Assembly: GCA_024138025.1 (NCBI GenBank)
Contig: JAMXBD010000690.1
Coordinates: 62,001-126,000, forward strand
Origin: Combretum micranthum
Lineage: Eukaryota > Streptophyta > Magnoliopsida > Myrtales > Combretaceae
Length of the DNA: 64,000 bases
Direction: 5' to 3'
In this document: in pieces, positions 10,145 to 22,717 of the stretch
How positions within the stretch are numbered: position 1 is the stretch's first letter
Layout of the letters: the number at the start of each line of letters is the position of its first letter
Notes under the pieces: generated by a model
Seen by the model: the letters and a program-made list of their open reading frames with translations, nothing else
Database searches by the model: none
Told to the model about the DNA's origin: nothing
Translations under genes and position numbers: made by a program

Positions 10145-11523
10145 AGAAAGAAGCTATACAAGCTGTGTAGAATGCCGGTATAGGAAGAAAAAATGGTCAC
10201 AAGGTTTACACGAGCATCCCATACAAGCGTGATCGGGACCATGCTGAGTCAATTTAGCAAGATTCTTTACTTTTTAATCCTACATGGGCTCAAACATAAG
10301 CTATGAAGGATGGTCATATAGGCATTATTTTAACCGTACTTATAACTAGCTGCCTTTAATTATTTTGATGGATCTTCATCTCTTTCCTTCATATTTTAGA
10401 AAGAGAACTAGTCAGTTTAGAATAGAGAAATACAAGAGCTTGTTCAAGATCATAAACCAAGGATCAAAAAGGGTTTTTATCATAAATCAACTCAATTTTC
10501 CTATATCTTTTTCTTGTATTTCTTATCATATGGGAAAATAATGTGTTTTTATCTTAAGTCTTGAGAAACCCTAACCGTAATGTAGTAGATCTGTTATCCA
10601 TCTACATATTTTATTCATTCATTGATTTAATATGCGTATAGTATTATTATCCATATATGATTCTTTTTAAATAGATTGAAAGATCATTTAATGAGATAGA
10701 TCTACATGAATGGCGAAGTTTGTATGTGATTTAAAAAAAGTATAAACTTTTTGCAAAAGATTAAATCTTGATAAGGAATCATAGTATTTAATGCAATCTT
10801 TTATGTTTTTAATGAGAAAGACATTTCATCAATTCATTTAAGATTAGGAATTATTATTCTTGAACGAGTTGTTAATTTAATTAAGAATTCCAGTAGTTCA
10901 AGGGCATAGATGCATCATTAAATAGATTATTATTAAAAATTGAAAAAGGGTTAGTGGTGAGTCAAGACTAAGGTAATTTAGGATTAGTAGTGAGTCAAAA
11001 CTAAGGTAGTTTTGTGATTTGATATTCATTAGAAAATGTTGACACTCAATTTGATAGATTAATTTAGGTAATTATTAGAATTTAGGAATATTAATTCAAC
11101 TCAAATTAGATTAGATAATTAGTAGAATTAAGATAATTACTTGTAGTTGTAGGTCCTGGTGGAGCGACTCTATACTTAAATCTATACTATAATTTGATAG
11201 GTACGCCTACTTAAAAGATTAATCATAGAATAAGTATAGATTTAAAATTAATTGATTGCAATTGGTCACATCAATATTCATGCATTACTCTTTACATTTC
11301 TAATGGAGAAACTCGTGAAGCGGAGAACCAGTATTGGCTATTGACCCCCATACATTCTAGTAAACATTGTCATCTAGCAATCTCCACTTATTTCTAACAC
11401 GTTTGAGTCTCCTTAAACCATTTGTTCCTCCTTTTTTTCTCCCCCTTTTCTAAGTCATCTTCATATATCTTTTCACGTGACTTTTTTTTATGTGGAGACT
11501 TATACTACACATTCTACACTATA
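10145..11523. other. AT-rich intergenic, no gene seen
   Basis: I see no coding region. A short tandem repeat built on GTGAGTCAAGACTAAGGTA occurs twice at about 10955-11010. The rest is unremarkable AT-rich sequence. Confidence 0.6.
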
Positions 11524-11531
11524 ATTTTAAT

Positions 11532-12007
11532 TAGACGTGGGCATATACAGGACTATTAGGCTAAATTGAGCTGGCCCATGTGCCAAATGAGTCAAAGCGA
11601 ATATCAAATATATACATATATATATCAATAATTAATTTTATTACTATTTAATTACTTCATGTGAAACAAGTTTTTAAATAATTTATTAGACATTATATTA
11701 TGTTTAAATCAAAAAATATAAACTTAAAAAATGTTATAATACATATAGTATGTGTGTATTAGTTCATCATTTTTAATAACATATCATAAATAATTACTAA
11801 TATATTATTATATTATCTTTTTAGTTTGAGATTTTAGCTGGTTTTTAAACTTTCCTTTCCTTTTTTTTTCTTTTACAATTTGGCTCGTGGACTAAACTAG
11901 GAAAAATTGGCTCATTTTAAATAGATAAAAAAAAATTATCTATAGCCTATTTTTTAAAATGAGTAAACGAGCCAACTTACGTGCCATGAAAAATATGCCT
12001 AACTCTA
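11532..12007. mobile_element. hAT-type MITE, 476 bp, perfect 8-bp TSD
   Basis: The left end is TAGACGTGGGCATAT and the right end, reverse-complemented, is TAGAGTTAGGCATAT. ATTTTAAT flanks it exactly on both sides (11524-11531 and 12008-12015). An 8-bp duplication with short terminal inverted repeats of the TAG..GGGCA type indicates the hAT superfamily. It has no coding capacity. Confidence 0.85.
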
Positions 12008-12311
12008 ATTTTAATCTGTGATTTTAATAGGTTTTCAGAACCTTCTTGAAATAATTTTGCATTATAGGTGCTTGAACATTAGCCTTTCTTGAATAATAGA
12101 AAGTTTTAGTTATCCAATATATTTGTGTAAACGGAGAGTTTACTTATTCACGGCGTTTAATTAGTCTTATTCCGGAAAGTATTTGATTAGTACCGTGAAA
12201 ATATTTACATGTAGGAGTGAGGAAGTAGGTGAAGAAGGGGCCCCAACTCCCAACCCCCACGTAGGACTCAGGTTTGAAGAGAGGAGACTAGCCGATTAGT
12301 AAAAAGGGATA

Positions 12312-12663
12312 ATAATGGAAAATGCTATTTCAATTTTTATAAAAATAATAATAAGATATCTGAAGTTTAGTTTTAAATGATCTGGTATTTGAACAAAATT
12401 TTTGTTGATATTTTTTATATAAAGTTTGATTTTGAGTAATATAATACCTAAACAAACTTTTCATGAACTTTTTTTACACCTCATTTCACTTATTTTAGGT
12501 ATAAAAAAAAATCAACGAAAAATTTGTTCGAATACTAATTTGTTCAAAACCAAACTTCATGTATGAAGAATATCAATAAAAACTTTGTTAATCTATCAAA
12601 TTATTTAAAACCAAATTTTAAGTACTTGATTGTTCTTTTTATAAAAATTTAGATACCATTTTA
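12312..12663. mobile_element. Foldback MITE (ATGGTATCTAAATTT family)
   Basis: The ends are inverted: AAAATGCTATTTCAATTTTT on the left and its approximate complement at about 12640-12660 on the right. The right end matches the ends of the element at 39101-39373, so the two belong to one family. No clear target duplication was found. Confidence 0.6.
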
Positions 12664-13139
12664 GTTAGTAACCTTTAAAAAAGAAATCTGACGTGGCGAA
12701 GTGCTCATCTGGTAAGGTGCAATATAAAAAGAATTATTTTTTTTCCGTGGGAGTATATTATAAAGGGAGGACAGTGCATATGTTTATTCAATATTATCCT
12801 TGCATTCCAAAAAATAGCTGTTTATACACATTAAATCCACGACCTCTTGGCAGCTTAATAAAGCCGGCATACGAGTCAAGCGACTATAATAAAATAAAAG
12901 AAATATACTTGCATATGTCAATTATACAACCAGATAAACTTAAGTAGATGGGCATGTTTGCTTGCTCACGTGTCCAATTTGGAACGAACATATTTACATA
13001 TTTTGGATGATATAGATCTAAGACTGGATTCTCTCCTTCAATGGCACGTGATTAGATAAGCACATCATGTTTCCATCCATCATGTTTTATTAAATATTTA
13101 TTTATTAATCTATCCATATATATCTGTATTATTAAAGCA
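12664..13139. other. Intergenic, no gene seen
   Basis: A weak A-box-like stretch at about 12692-12718 lacks a B box, and an 84-codon open frame (12693-12947) has no recognisable features. Nothing else stands out. Confidence 0.5.
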
Positions 13140-13815
13140 AAACCATTTCTTTTGGTGTTTTTAGTGTAAATATTTTTAATATAATGTTTTTAGTATATAG
13201 ACATAAAATTTTTTTCGTATACCTGAAATCATGAAAATTAAATACGGTTTGAATATAATTAAATAAATATTGAAAAGATACAGTCTTTTTCTTTTTTAGC
13301 ATATGGGCATAAAATATTTTTTGTATCATTAAAATCATGAAATTAAATAGGATTTGAATAAAATTAAATAGGAGTTGAATAGACATAGTCTTTTTCTTTT
13401 TTTAGCATATGGGTGTAAAATAATTTTTGTATCATTGAAATCATAAAATTAAATAAGGTTTGAATAGAATTAAATAGGGTTTGACTAGACATAGTCTTTT
13501 TTTTTTTTTTAAGCATATGAGCATAAAATATTTTTTGTATCGTTGAAATCATGAAATTAAATAGGGTTTGAATAGATATAATCTTTTTTTTAGTATATGC
13601 GCGTAAAATATTTTGTATCCCTAAAATCATGAAATTAAATAAGATTTAAATAGAAATAAATAGAAGTTGAATAGACATAGCATTTTCCTTTTTTTAGGAT
13701 ATGACGTAAAATATTTTTTATATCCTGAAATCATAAAATTAAATAGGATTTGAATAGAATTAAATAGGAGTCGAATAGACATAGTCTTTTTCTTTTTTAG
13801 CCTAAGCATATATCT
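13140..13815. repeat. Tandem array of ~110-bp units (6-7 copies)
   Basis: Imperfect units each contain AGACATAGTC, a T-rich run, AGCATATGGGC, TAAAATATTTTTTGTATC, AAATCATGAAATTAAATAGG and TTGAATAGA. Copies start near 13270, 13385, 13490, 13575, 13675 and 13780, with a more decayed one before them. Length differences come mainly from the T tract. Open frames on the - strand across the array reflect the repeat period and are not genes. Confidence 0.85.
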
Positions 13816-16800
13816 CTATATCGATTTAAAGCACTGATATCATATTTATGCGTAGCGGTTACTCAACATAGAGAAGATACATGTGGAAAATATAATTGTA
13901 ATTATGATTTGTAATTTCTATGACTAATTAAGGTTGTCCTCTTCCAACCTGTCAAAATAATATATCTATTTAATTTATATATGTTTGTTGTTTTATTTAC
14001 ACATGCATCCTGGGTGTATTGTCTATTTGTTTATTATATATGTCAAATTATACAATCCAAACCACTACCTAAACATTTTCATATTCTGGTATTTTGTCCT
14101 TATGAAGCTTAGTATTTGTGCCCTGAAATGGGTATTGAGTTGAGACCGCTTTAAATTATGTAGAATCTCATATATGTATTACATTGGCATGAAGATATGT
14201 TCCGGAGGATTAAATTTGATTTTATGCTTCAACTCAATAACAAACAAGACTTGACTCTTTGTGTTAATTCACAAGAGTTAGACTCAAATCCATTAATCTT
14301 AAAATAAATTAGGGAAATTTAGTATTGTATATATTGGATGTTAGATGGGCTTATTCCTCTCAACTTTTCTTAAATAAGTTCAATCATTTAAAAGAATTTC
14401 CATAGGTATGAATTTAAGAGAGACCCTGGGAAGAGGTTCATGAAGATGAGAACCCATTTTGGCTGTTAATAATGCAATTTGATACATGTAATCAATAGTC
14501 AAACTTTATAAATATTAAATAACTCCTTCTCATTTAACAAGTCAAAAATTAAGAAAAATATCTTTGAACAAATAGGCAATTATCACAAAACATCAGGTAG
14601 AGTTTAAAGTAAAACACATCACTTTTACTCAAGACCAGTCGGATTGATGTTACGTGGTTCATTCAATTATTACACATGTACACAAGCTTCTTGAGACTGA
14701 TGAATTGCAAATAAATCGAGCTGAGTTAAACTGTTTAGGACATACTTGAACTAGGCTAACTATAAGCTCGGTTGAGCTTAATCTTAGTTTGTAAGTTTAG
14801 CTTGACCCCCGATTTGTTAATGGATAGAACCTAAACTCATGGAAAAATGAGTTTATTTAAACAGATTGAACTTTCTCATGAGTTAATTTTGTAAATAACT
14901 TGTAAGATTTACAGAGTATAGATATTGGTCGGCACTTGGCATGACCAACCTTGGGTTATTTTCGTATATAATCTTGAGCCTTAGTTAATTAATGTTGCTA
15001 GTTCCTGGGGCCGTTTTCGCCTATTTGTTCATTGTATGTTCTTATTTGATTTTTTTCGATTGTTTTATTTTACCTATACAAATATTTCACGAATAAAAGA
15101 AGAGGCAGATCATAATTACCAATTTCTTTTACACTTATTCCATGTATGTGTTATATTATATATATATATATTTATATATGATCGAAATTGAGCCTTTAAA
15201 CTTTTAAAACTTTTTGATAAAAAAAAAGTAAAGAAAACTTTTAAATCTTTAAAAGTACTTATAAAAATGGATTTAGACGGTGTGAATTTATTCTCTAAAT
15301 TTTTCTTAATTTATAAATGAGTGGAATTATTTAGATGTTTAAAATATCTAATGACATGATTCCATATAATAAAAAATATAAACACTACTTAAAAATAAAA
15401 AACAAAAAAAGTATACATATATATAATATCAGAAAATTGGAGAAGTTCCTTTTTCTTTTACTCATTGAACGTTTGTATGCTTAATGTTACTTTTATTCTA
15501 TATATATGTATATTTTATATTATTTATTGTTTTCAAGTTCCAACAAACAGTAAAGTGGTCATATAGATCTAAAAGCACTTTCAAATATTTGAAATTTGAG
15601 ACGTTTAATTTTAAAAGATTAAAAAAAAAAAAGAAAATACATGGAGCCAAATATGAAAATTGTATTTATAACTTATCCAAACAGAAAATTAAGCAACTTG
15701 AATTAGTGTTTTATGGTTTATATAAATTAATCATAGTACATGAAACTTTAAATTTGATGGTAGAATATTAAAACTTCAAATTATTACAAGTTTAATGGGC
15801 TTGCTATGTCAACATGTTAGAAAAAACTAAAAACATAAATTCCTAAATGCAATCTAGGTGAATTGACTGACAAAATCAAAAGGGTTGGCAAGAAGCTGGA
15901 TAGGAGTAGAAATAAAATCCCATTAATCAAGACAATAGACGACAACAAAACATTCATTTTATTTTCCTATATCTTATTTTTCGTTTTTTTTTTTTGGCCT
16001 TTTCCATAATTAAATGAGAACTCGAGAAGTCGAATGCATATAAGAAAACACAAGATGACAAGCATAAGTTTTCAACAATTTTGACGTGGCGTTTATATCT
16101 CTTTCAAAAAGATGGGCCGACCTTAATAATTTCCAAAAGACATGTCCTTATAAGAAAATATAGGAATCCAAATGGCCTTATCAGGCTAAATAGAAAAGGA
16201 AAGAAAGTAACATGACTTTTTGGCCCTTAATGATATGTCTATTACCACAAGGAGATGCCCCTATCGACCACCCACTTATCTCAATGGTCCAATGATAAGA
16301 CCCTCCGTGTATATGCACGTTTCATGCATCAAAACATAGAACCACCCCAACAAAACGATAAAGGTGGAAGTGAATCTTCTTCTTTCCTCATTTTTTTTCC
16401 TTTTTGCTGTTCTTTTAGTCTTTAAATATTCTTTTTTTTTTTCATTTTCACATTCTGTATTCACCCTTATCCATCCTTTAAAAAAAAAAAAAAGAAGAAG
16501 AAGAGGATAGAAAAAAAAAATAGAAGCAAATAAAGTCCAATCTTTTTCTCCAAATTAGTAAATTTGTACTAGGAGTGCATGGATTTAATTAATTAATTAT
16601 GGGTATATTGATTTAGGGCTTGAAATTTACTTGAAAATTAAGTTTGAACTTGATTAACTTGAAATTCTTAAACTTAAATTCGAATAAAACACTTAACTTG
16701 TAAGCTTGAATTCAACTCAACCAAGTCTCCATTGTTTAGAAAAATTTATTACTAATGTTGATGGTCTAATCTAGAGTAAGGTCACCTTAGACAAGCCTAG

Positions 16801-17734
16801 CCCACGAGCAAATTGGATCATCAACTTGGGCCAAAATCCTTATTGCATTAGCAACAATACACGACCTTGACATACATGCAAATGGACTAATGGGTCCACT
16901 TACGTTCACCACAATCGTTGTCAACTGCTTATACACTCACTACCATATGATTGTTTGATACACACAACCGCCATATTGACCAATTTTATATAGCCCTCTT
17001 CCTTCCATGGGAATGACAATGTCACACTTTTCATTGTATACAAACACAATTCATTAAGCCAACTGCTATGATGACTAAGTGTCACTAACTGACTTTCTGT
17101 TTTGCAGGCGTCTTTCCATAGTGATCCAAGCCTATATTTTTTATGAACTAGCAACAGCTATGCTCCTTTATTTATTAATAATTATAGTTTGATTCCTATT
17201 TTATTCCATCTTGCAAACCAAATATGGTATATGATTCAGTAAAAGAGCTAACCAAGTGATTTCATTTTACTATTCAAATTTTAACAACTACATGTAGCAT
17301 TTCTTAGTTGGTTAAAGGACGAAAATTCTGTTATACCCTACTTTATATGAGGAGGTTTAAAATTTTTGGAAGTACAACCTATCATAAAACCATTTAAAAT
17401 CTCTACTTGTAAAATTTCTAGTTTTTAAAATCTCGTAATTTTTTTTTCTTTTAACCTTTTTCATATCAAATATTATAATTATATATACCACAAGTAATAA
17501 TATTTAAATCACAACTTAATTTCACTTTTACTATGAATTATAACATACATAAACATATCAATTTACATTTTTAAAAACACAAAATAACAACAAAAAGGAA
17601 TTAATATATAAACACACACATACACCATGTATATACTAAAATTGGATGTGTTATGATTATATAAATTGTACAACTAAGAGAGGGTATGAGTTGATCAGTT
17701 TGAATGGATATTTTTATATTTGTCAAAGTGAAAT
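13816..17734. other. AT-rich intergenic, no gene seen
   Basis: There is an (AT)n stretch near 15157-15170, a poly-T run near 15983, and repeat-like CGAGCTGAGTTAAACT / GCTCGGTTGAGC segments at about 14720-14790. A 77-codon open frame on the - strand (17154-16921) has slightly higher GC than its surroundings but no recognised motif. I cannot support a gene. Confidence 0.5.
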
Positions 17735-18010
17735 ATATCTATTAAAGATAAATTATATTGAAAGTTATCAATATTTGCAGATAAGTTTATTTAAGATATC
17801 AATGTTATAAGTAGTTAAAAAGAGGAATCTTTTATAATGAATTCATTTAATATATTAACTTTTGAAGTCGTTATAGAAATGAATTTAACACTTTGCAACA
17901 TGAGTTAAATAATGTATTAATTAATTGACTATTAGCAAAAAATAAAGAAACTTAATTATAAACTAATCCAAACATTGATACATTAAATTAACTTCGTAAA
18001 ATACTGATTT
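17735..18010. mobile_element. Foldback MITE, TAAATTATATT family, copy 1
   Basis: It carries TAAATTATATTGAAAG..ATCAATATTTG and AGTTTATTTAAGATATCAATG at the left, with approximately complementary sequence at the right. The same blocks recur near 18365, 23910, 40770 and 45055. Borders are approximate. Confidence 0.5.
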
Positions 18011-18364
18011 CTTATTTGATTCATTTTATGGAATATTAATTCTTCTTTTTAAACATTTGAAATATTACTACATTGCCTCAATCGTTGATATATAATTTAT
18101 TCTATCTATTAATAATAACTTACGAGTAGGATCATAGTAATCAGCACATATTAAAAAATTACAAGGCAGCTATGCCACAAAACATAGGTAGATAAAGTAG
18201 GCGTCTTATGATCTAAGTACATGATCATTGTCACCTACTTCAGGAACTAATGTAGATACATGTGATTGGAGGTGTCAAACTTATCTTTTTTACATTAATG
18301 TTACAATTACTCATAGGAAGACATTTCTTTATTATTCCAACTAAAATATATCTTATACAAAAAA

Positions 18365-18640
18365 TGTAACAATATTTTGGGGTAAATTTATTTAAAGTGT
18401 TAACAACTTAAATGGTTAAAAGGAACAACCAACGATTTATAGATTAAATTAAATGAAGTATTGATGTTTTGCAAATTTCATTTAAAATAACAATATTTAG
18501 ATTGTTTCCTCAATTTTTTTTCCAATAGATATTTGAATTGACGCATTTTGTAAAACATTGATTACATTTTTTAATCACTCAAATATTATTACTTAAATAA
18601 AATTACTCTAAAATATTGATAACTTTTTTGTGTAATTTGT
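18365..18640. mobile_element. Foldback MITE, TAAATTATATT family, copy 2 (diverged)
   Basis: This shares TAACAATATTTTGGGG, AAATTTATTTAAAGTGTTAA and a right part in inverted orientation with the other family members. It is more decayed and the borders are uncertain. Confidence 0.4.
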
Positions 18641-20159
18641 TTGATTTTATTAGCAAATATACCTATAAAACTTTTTAATCAATTAAAAGAATTTTTTTAT
18701 TTCTCTTTTAGGAAATAATTAAGGGTACTTAAAATTCAAAAAAATTTAAAAGAATAAACCTATTAATTTTGGTATTGCATATATATTAATAGTAATTTAG
18801 CTATCAATTTATAAAGAAATAAAATTATCCCATATTTATAGCTTTCATAGTGGGATTGCTACAGTTGGTTGATCATATACAATAGACGTAGTGGACAACC
18901 TGAGAGAAGTCTTGAATTGATGACGTATGTAGAATGTTGCACAGAGAGGCATGAGAGGAGGAACATGCAAACTCGGTTTATCAAGTGCGCAAGTATAATA
19001 GAAGATCAAATCAAATAGATTTGATCATTCTTGACTCGTTTTTCATAGAATAAGTGCTTTAATCTTTCTTGAAGATGTTAGCAGAGTATCCACTTTACTA
19101 TCGATTTTATCAATGTGTAGAATCTCTTCAAATGAGAAGAGCAGCATTCTGTTTATAGATGTTGGAAACTGATACTAGTCTTTGGATCGTTCTTAAAAAT
19201 CTGACGGTTAAGATTGAAGCCTTTTTTTCATATTAAAGTGGGCTGGACTGGAAATGGGCTTGATGGGCTTTATTATATGAAAGAAGCCCATTTTCAATAT
19301 AAAAAAAACGATGAAGGCTTATTTTAGTCGATGTAAGCCCTAATTTTGCTAAACGAAGCCCAAATTAACCAAGGAAGACATTTTTGGAGTCTACTTTTCG
19401 TGCAAGAAAAAATCGAATTAAGCCGAGAGTGGAATGAATCGGTCCGACGATCCCTATTCTAAGCCTATCAAGTCGAATCTCCCTATAACATCCCTTATTA
19501 GACTTAGCCTTCTAAGCCCTATCACTAACCTAGAAAGACCGGCCTGTGGTATTACCAAAATGACCTTCTACATTTTGCCTCTTGGCCAAAAGCTCGTTTA
19601 GGAAAGTCATAAAGGGGGTTCTGGGTATTTGATTGAGTGGGGGTCACCTTCAAATTTATTGTAGAACACTAATAAAAAGTTGCACTTAAAATGAATTTGT
19701 GTACTGCATTGATATAGCCAATACTTTTTGTATTTGTCGTCTAATGTAAGTTGAAGTATTGTTCTTCAATTTGAATGTAGAATATCAAATGAAGCAAGCC
19801 TGTTGTCGCACAAGCACTTATGATATATCCTATGCTTTTTTTTTTTATGGATTGAAGTAACATGAAATAACCTTCTTTTTGAATCACCACTAAGAGATTC
19901 ATGTCATTACATTATTCTAAATTGCATCTTATGATGATCATCTTGTCTTTATCTTTTTTTTTTTCCTTTTTGTAATGCTTAATAATTGAATAAAAGTATT
20001 AAATTCAGCTCAAAAGCACAACGGTTAATGGGGCAAATGTTGTCGCATAAGTTCAAATACCAAATTGTTGAAAAATGAAATTTCAGATATTTAATTGAAC
20101 ATTTTCTAAAAGTTGAGGTATCAGTTTTGAAATTTACACAAAAGAAAAAATTTGAAAAA
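18641..20159. other. Intergenic with a cluster of TGGGCY motifs
   Basis: No coding region is evident. Between 19239 and 19375 there are at least five TGGGCT or AGCCCA elements (site II-like) within about 140 bp, and the region 19380-19640 is less AT-rich than its neighbours. It may be a promoter or a retroelement remnant, and no adjacent open gene was found. Confidence 0.4.
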
Positions 20160-20640
20160 GGAAAAAGAATGTTGAAGTTGTCCAACTTACAGAATATTCC
20201 TTTAACACTTGCATTACATCCTCATGATACCAGTCTATTGTGCAGTGCTGGATTTTTTGAACACTCTTACAGACACTTTCTCTACCAAATTCTTGGACTA
20301 TGTCATCATCATATATTTTTTTAATTCAATGGAGACTAGAGACCTTTCAACAAGAATTTGAAGACCACTTTCCAGATAAGAGTTACTACGACCAACCATT
20401 TAGGTGAGATGGCTTACCTCTTCTCCATCAAAGAAGTATGCAATGTCAAGAAAAATGGCTTTCTCATGAGGCTTTAATCGATGAAAATAAATTTTAAGTA
20501 TCTCATCTACTCTTGCTAGAGACAATTTTTACTAATCTATCCAGTGCCCATTTCTACTCTCGCCCAGCTTTACCAATAAAACAGCCCAATACTATCAAAC
20601 ATAAAGGAAGTCCTTTTGCAAAACTATCCTCTAAAAGTCT
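20160..20640 (-). pseudogene. TIR-NB-ARC-LRR (TNL) resistance gene remnant
   Basis: Reading the - strand from 20640 downward gives, in order, AKGLPLCLIVLG (GLPL motif, about 20620-20590), then EILKIYFHRLKPHEKAIFL continuing DIAYFFDGEE (RNBS-D region, about 20505-20415; intact TNLs usually read IFLDIACFF). Next come LQILVERSLVSIE and MMDIVQEFGRES at the MHD position (about 20360-20280), and DWYHEDVMQVLKE (about 20230-20195), which matches the NB-ARC to LRR linker. These motifs keep the right order and spacing, but stops and frameshifts separate them, so no protein is made. The IFLDIA form points to the TIR class. Weak P-loop-like sequence (GIW, then GGI and TT) lies near 21180-21135 and may extend the remnant. 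No LRR could be read below 20160. Confidence 0.75.
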
Positions 20641-21388
20641 ATACAAAATTTTAAAACTTGAATTTGAATTCGTGATGAAAATAATATTATGATTTTGTCA
20701 AATCAAATTTCATCTTCTCATTTCTTCATTATCTTGAACTTTAGCTGAATAATATTTGTTGAGGATTAAAACTAATTTTAAGCTTAATTTTAAGATGGAT
20801 TTAGCTTTTTTAGCTAAGGAGACAAGATCCACATATACATAATGTTTATTGGGATGATTAAAATAGATTTGATATGATAAACTTAATATAGGGATTGCCA
20901 AACTGACTTGCCTATTCTAATAATTATCAAGAAGTTGATGCATTGGAAGAGGCCTTTGATGGTCTTAAGTGAAAGAGAGATCTATAATGGAAATCCAATG
21001 ATGTGAATAACCATCTCAATCGTTGATTATCAATAACATCCTAAAGATAACATCAATACTTACACTATATAAATAGCAAGAGCTCTCTTCATTTGAAAGC
21101 GGTATAAAATTAAGAGAAATGCATCATGTTGTTGGAATGCCGCCTTAAATAATTAAACAAGGCCAAATTCCATGGACATAAAGGCCTCTCATCTAGACCA
21201 GATGAGTGGAGTTTGATGTTGGTTAGCTCCTTCACTTATTACGTGTGCGTTTGAACCTCCTGAGACTCCTTGCTCCTATCGTCTATCCTTTCCTCCCTTA
21301 ATCATCCTTTAGCACTCCATGTCACTCCTTTAAGATTATAAGCAGTAGGGGATGCATGATACATGCACATTACCTCCTCAATTTAATC
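20641..21388 (-). other. Possible upstream NB-ARC remnant, otherwise no gene
   Basis: If the resistance-gene remnant extends upstream, its P-loop and kinase-2 parts would lie here. The - strand shows GIW followed by GGIPTT near 21180-21135, reminiscent of GIWGMGGIGKTT with losses. The intervening sequence is too decayed to align by eye. Nothing else is visible. Confidence 0.3.
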
Positions 21389-21396
21389 CATATACC

Positions 21397-21836
21397 TAAA
21401 CATGGGTGCGGTGCAGTTCTAAATTGAGAACCCAACCCGAACTGGACTATTTGTTTGGTTTTAGAATCAGGGTGAAACTGCTGGTTCCAAAGTGAAGAAC
21501 TGGCAGTTCCAAAAAGAATAATAATAAAAAAATGTCTATTCATTCCTGCATCAAAGCTAATATTTCCTTAGCTTAGAATGAAATGGTTTTGCTATAGTAG
21601 CGACCTAATGTCATCCTTTTCTAAAGTTACCTCGTCTTTGTTAATAATCCAAGATCTATGTGGATCTTCCATATATTATCATCTCATATTAATGTCAACT
21701 CATCAAATGGCAATTAATTTTTTTGTTCTCTTCATCATTATCAGTGTCAATGTAAAAAAAAAAAACAAATAAAATAATGAAAAAAAACTTAGATGGTTCC
21801 CAATTCAATCTAGTTCTAAAATGGTGCCCATGTCTA
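21397..21836. mobile_element. hAT-type MITE, 440 bp, perfect 8-bp TSD
   Basis: The ends are TAAACATGGGTGC and, complemented from the right, TAGACATGGGCACC. CATATACC is duplicated exactly (21389-21396 and 21837-21844). The subterminal AGTTCTAAATTGAGAACC and GGTTCCCAATT blocks pair. There is no coding capacity. Confidence 0.85.
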
Positions 21837-22230
21837 CATATACCTACATTTTTATTCGAAACATCTCATTTTCTTCAAATATCTTCATGTTGATTATTCC
21901 AAAATATATCACAAATTAAGAAGTTACAAACATCTTCATGTCTTGAACCTTTATATTCTCTTTGTATCAACTATCCGATATTAGTTATGAACTAATTTTA
22001 TTAGTTGAACTATCCAAATACATTTTGCTTTGTGGAGTTGAACCTTAACTAACACATCTTTAAAAACACATGGTAAAAATGAAATTACATAAATCAATAA
22101 TATTTTAACTACCAATTTTATTTAGGATAACCTTTTAATTTAGTGTGGTAACTTGTTTATCCATATATTCTAGAGTTATGTTCTAAGCTTTGTTACCATC
22201 AAAATGTTCCTAAAGAGAACTTAGACTCGT

Positions 22231-22281
22231 AAAAAACAAAAAAAAAAAAAAAAAAAAAGAAACACACACACACACACACAC
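22231..22281. repeat. Poly-A followed by (CA)n
   Basis: About 22 A, a short interruption, then ten CA units. This is a compound microsatellite. Confidence 0.9.
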
Positions 22282-22353
22282 ATAGAATCCTTTTGATAAA
22301 GCTTACAATGTAGATTTATGTAGTTAGGTCTATCAAATTTATTATATTGTATA

Positions 22354-22708
22354 GGGTAAATTTCAAATTTGATACCTGGATTTTGCACATATGTTGAATT
22401 TGGTACCTAAACATTGAAAAAGTCAATTTAATACCCACTCAAGTTTTTTGTAACTATTTTTGTTACCTCATTAATATTGTTTATTTTACTTGTTGACTTA
22501 AAAATGCAGCATATTATTGAATTTTTACTACTTTTAACATGGTATAATAGACATGGGTTGCTTCATGCATATCACAAAACAAAAGAAACGGTGTTGTTAA
22601 GGTAGTAAAAATAGTTACAAAAAGTTTAATTAGGTATTAAATTAAATACTTTTAAGTACCAAATTGAATTTTTGTGCAAAATTTAAGTACCAAATTTGAT
22701 ATTTTCCC
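22354..22708. mobile_element. Mutator-like MITE, 355 bp, 9-bp TSD
   Basis: It starts GGGTAAATTTCAAATTTG and ends CAAATTTGATATTTTCCC, which are inverted. The 9-bp flanks are TATTGTATA and TATTATATA (8 of 9 match). GGG termini with a 9-bp duplication fit the Mutator superfamily. A related copy lies at 59244-60175. Confidence 0.8.
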
Positions 22709-22717
22709 TATTATATA

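Noticed and set aside
12692..12718. tRNA or SINE start (A-box-like stretch)
   Set aside because: No B box follows at normal spacing.
13132..13809. Three - strand open frames forming a repetitive protein
   Set aside because: They follow the ~110-bp tandem DNA repeat and consist of Phe/Ile/Lys-rich repeats, with no start, promoter or family match.
16921..17154. 77-codon - strand frame as a gene
   Set aside because: No domain, splice context or related sequence could be recognised; length is within chance for this window.
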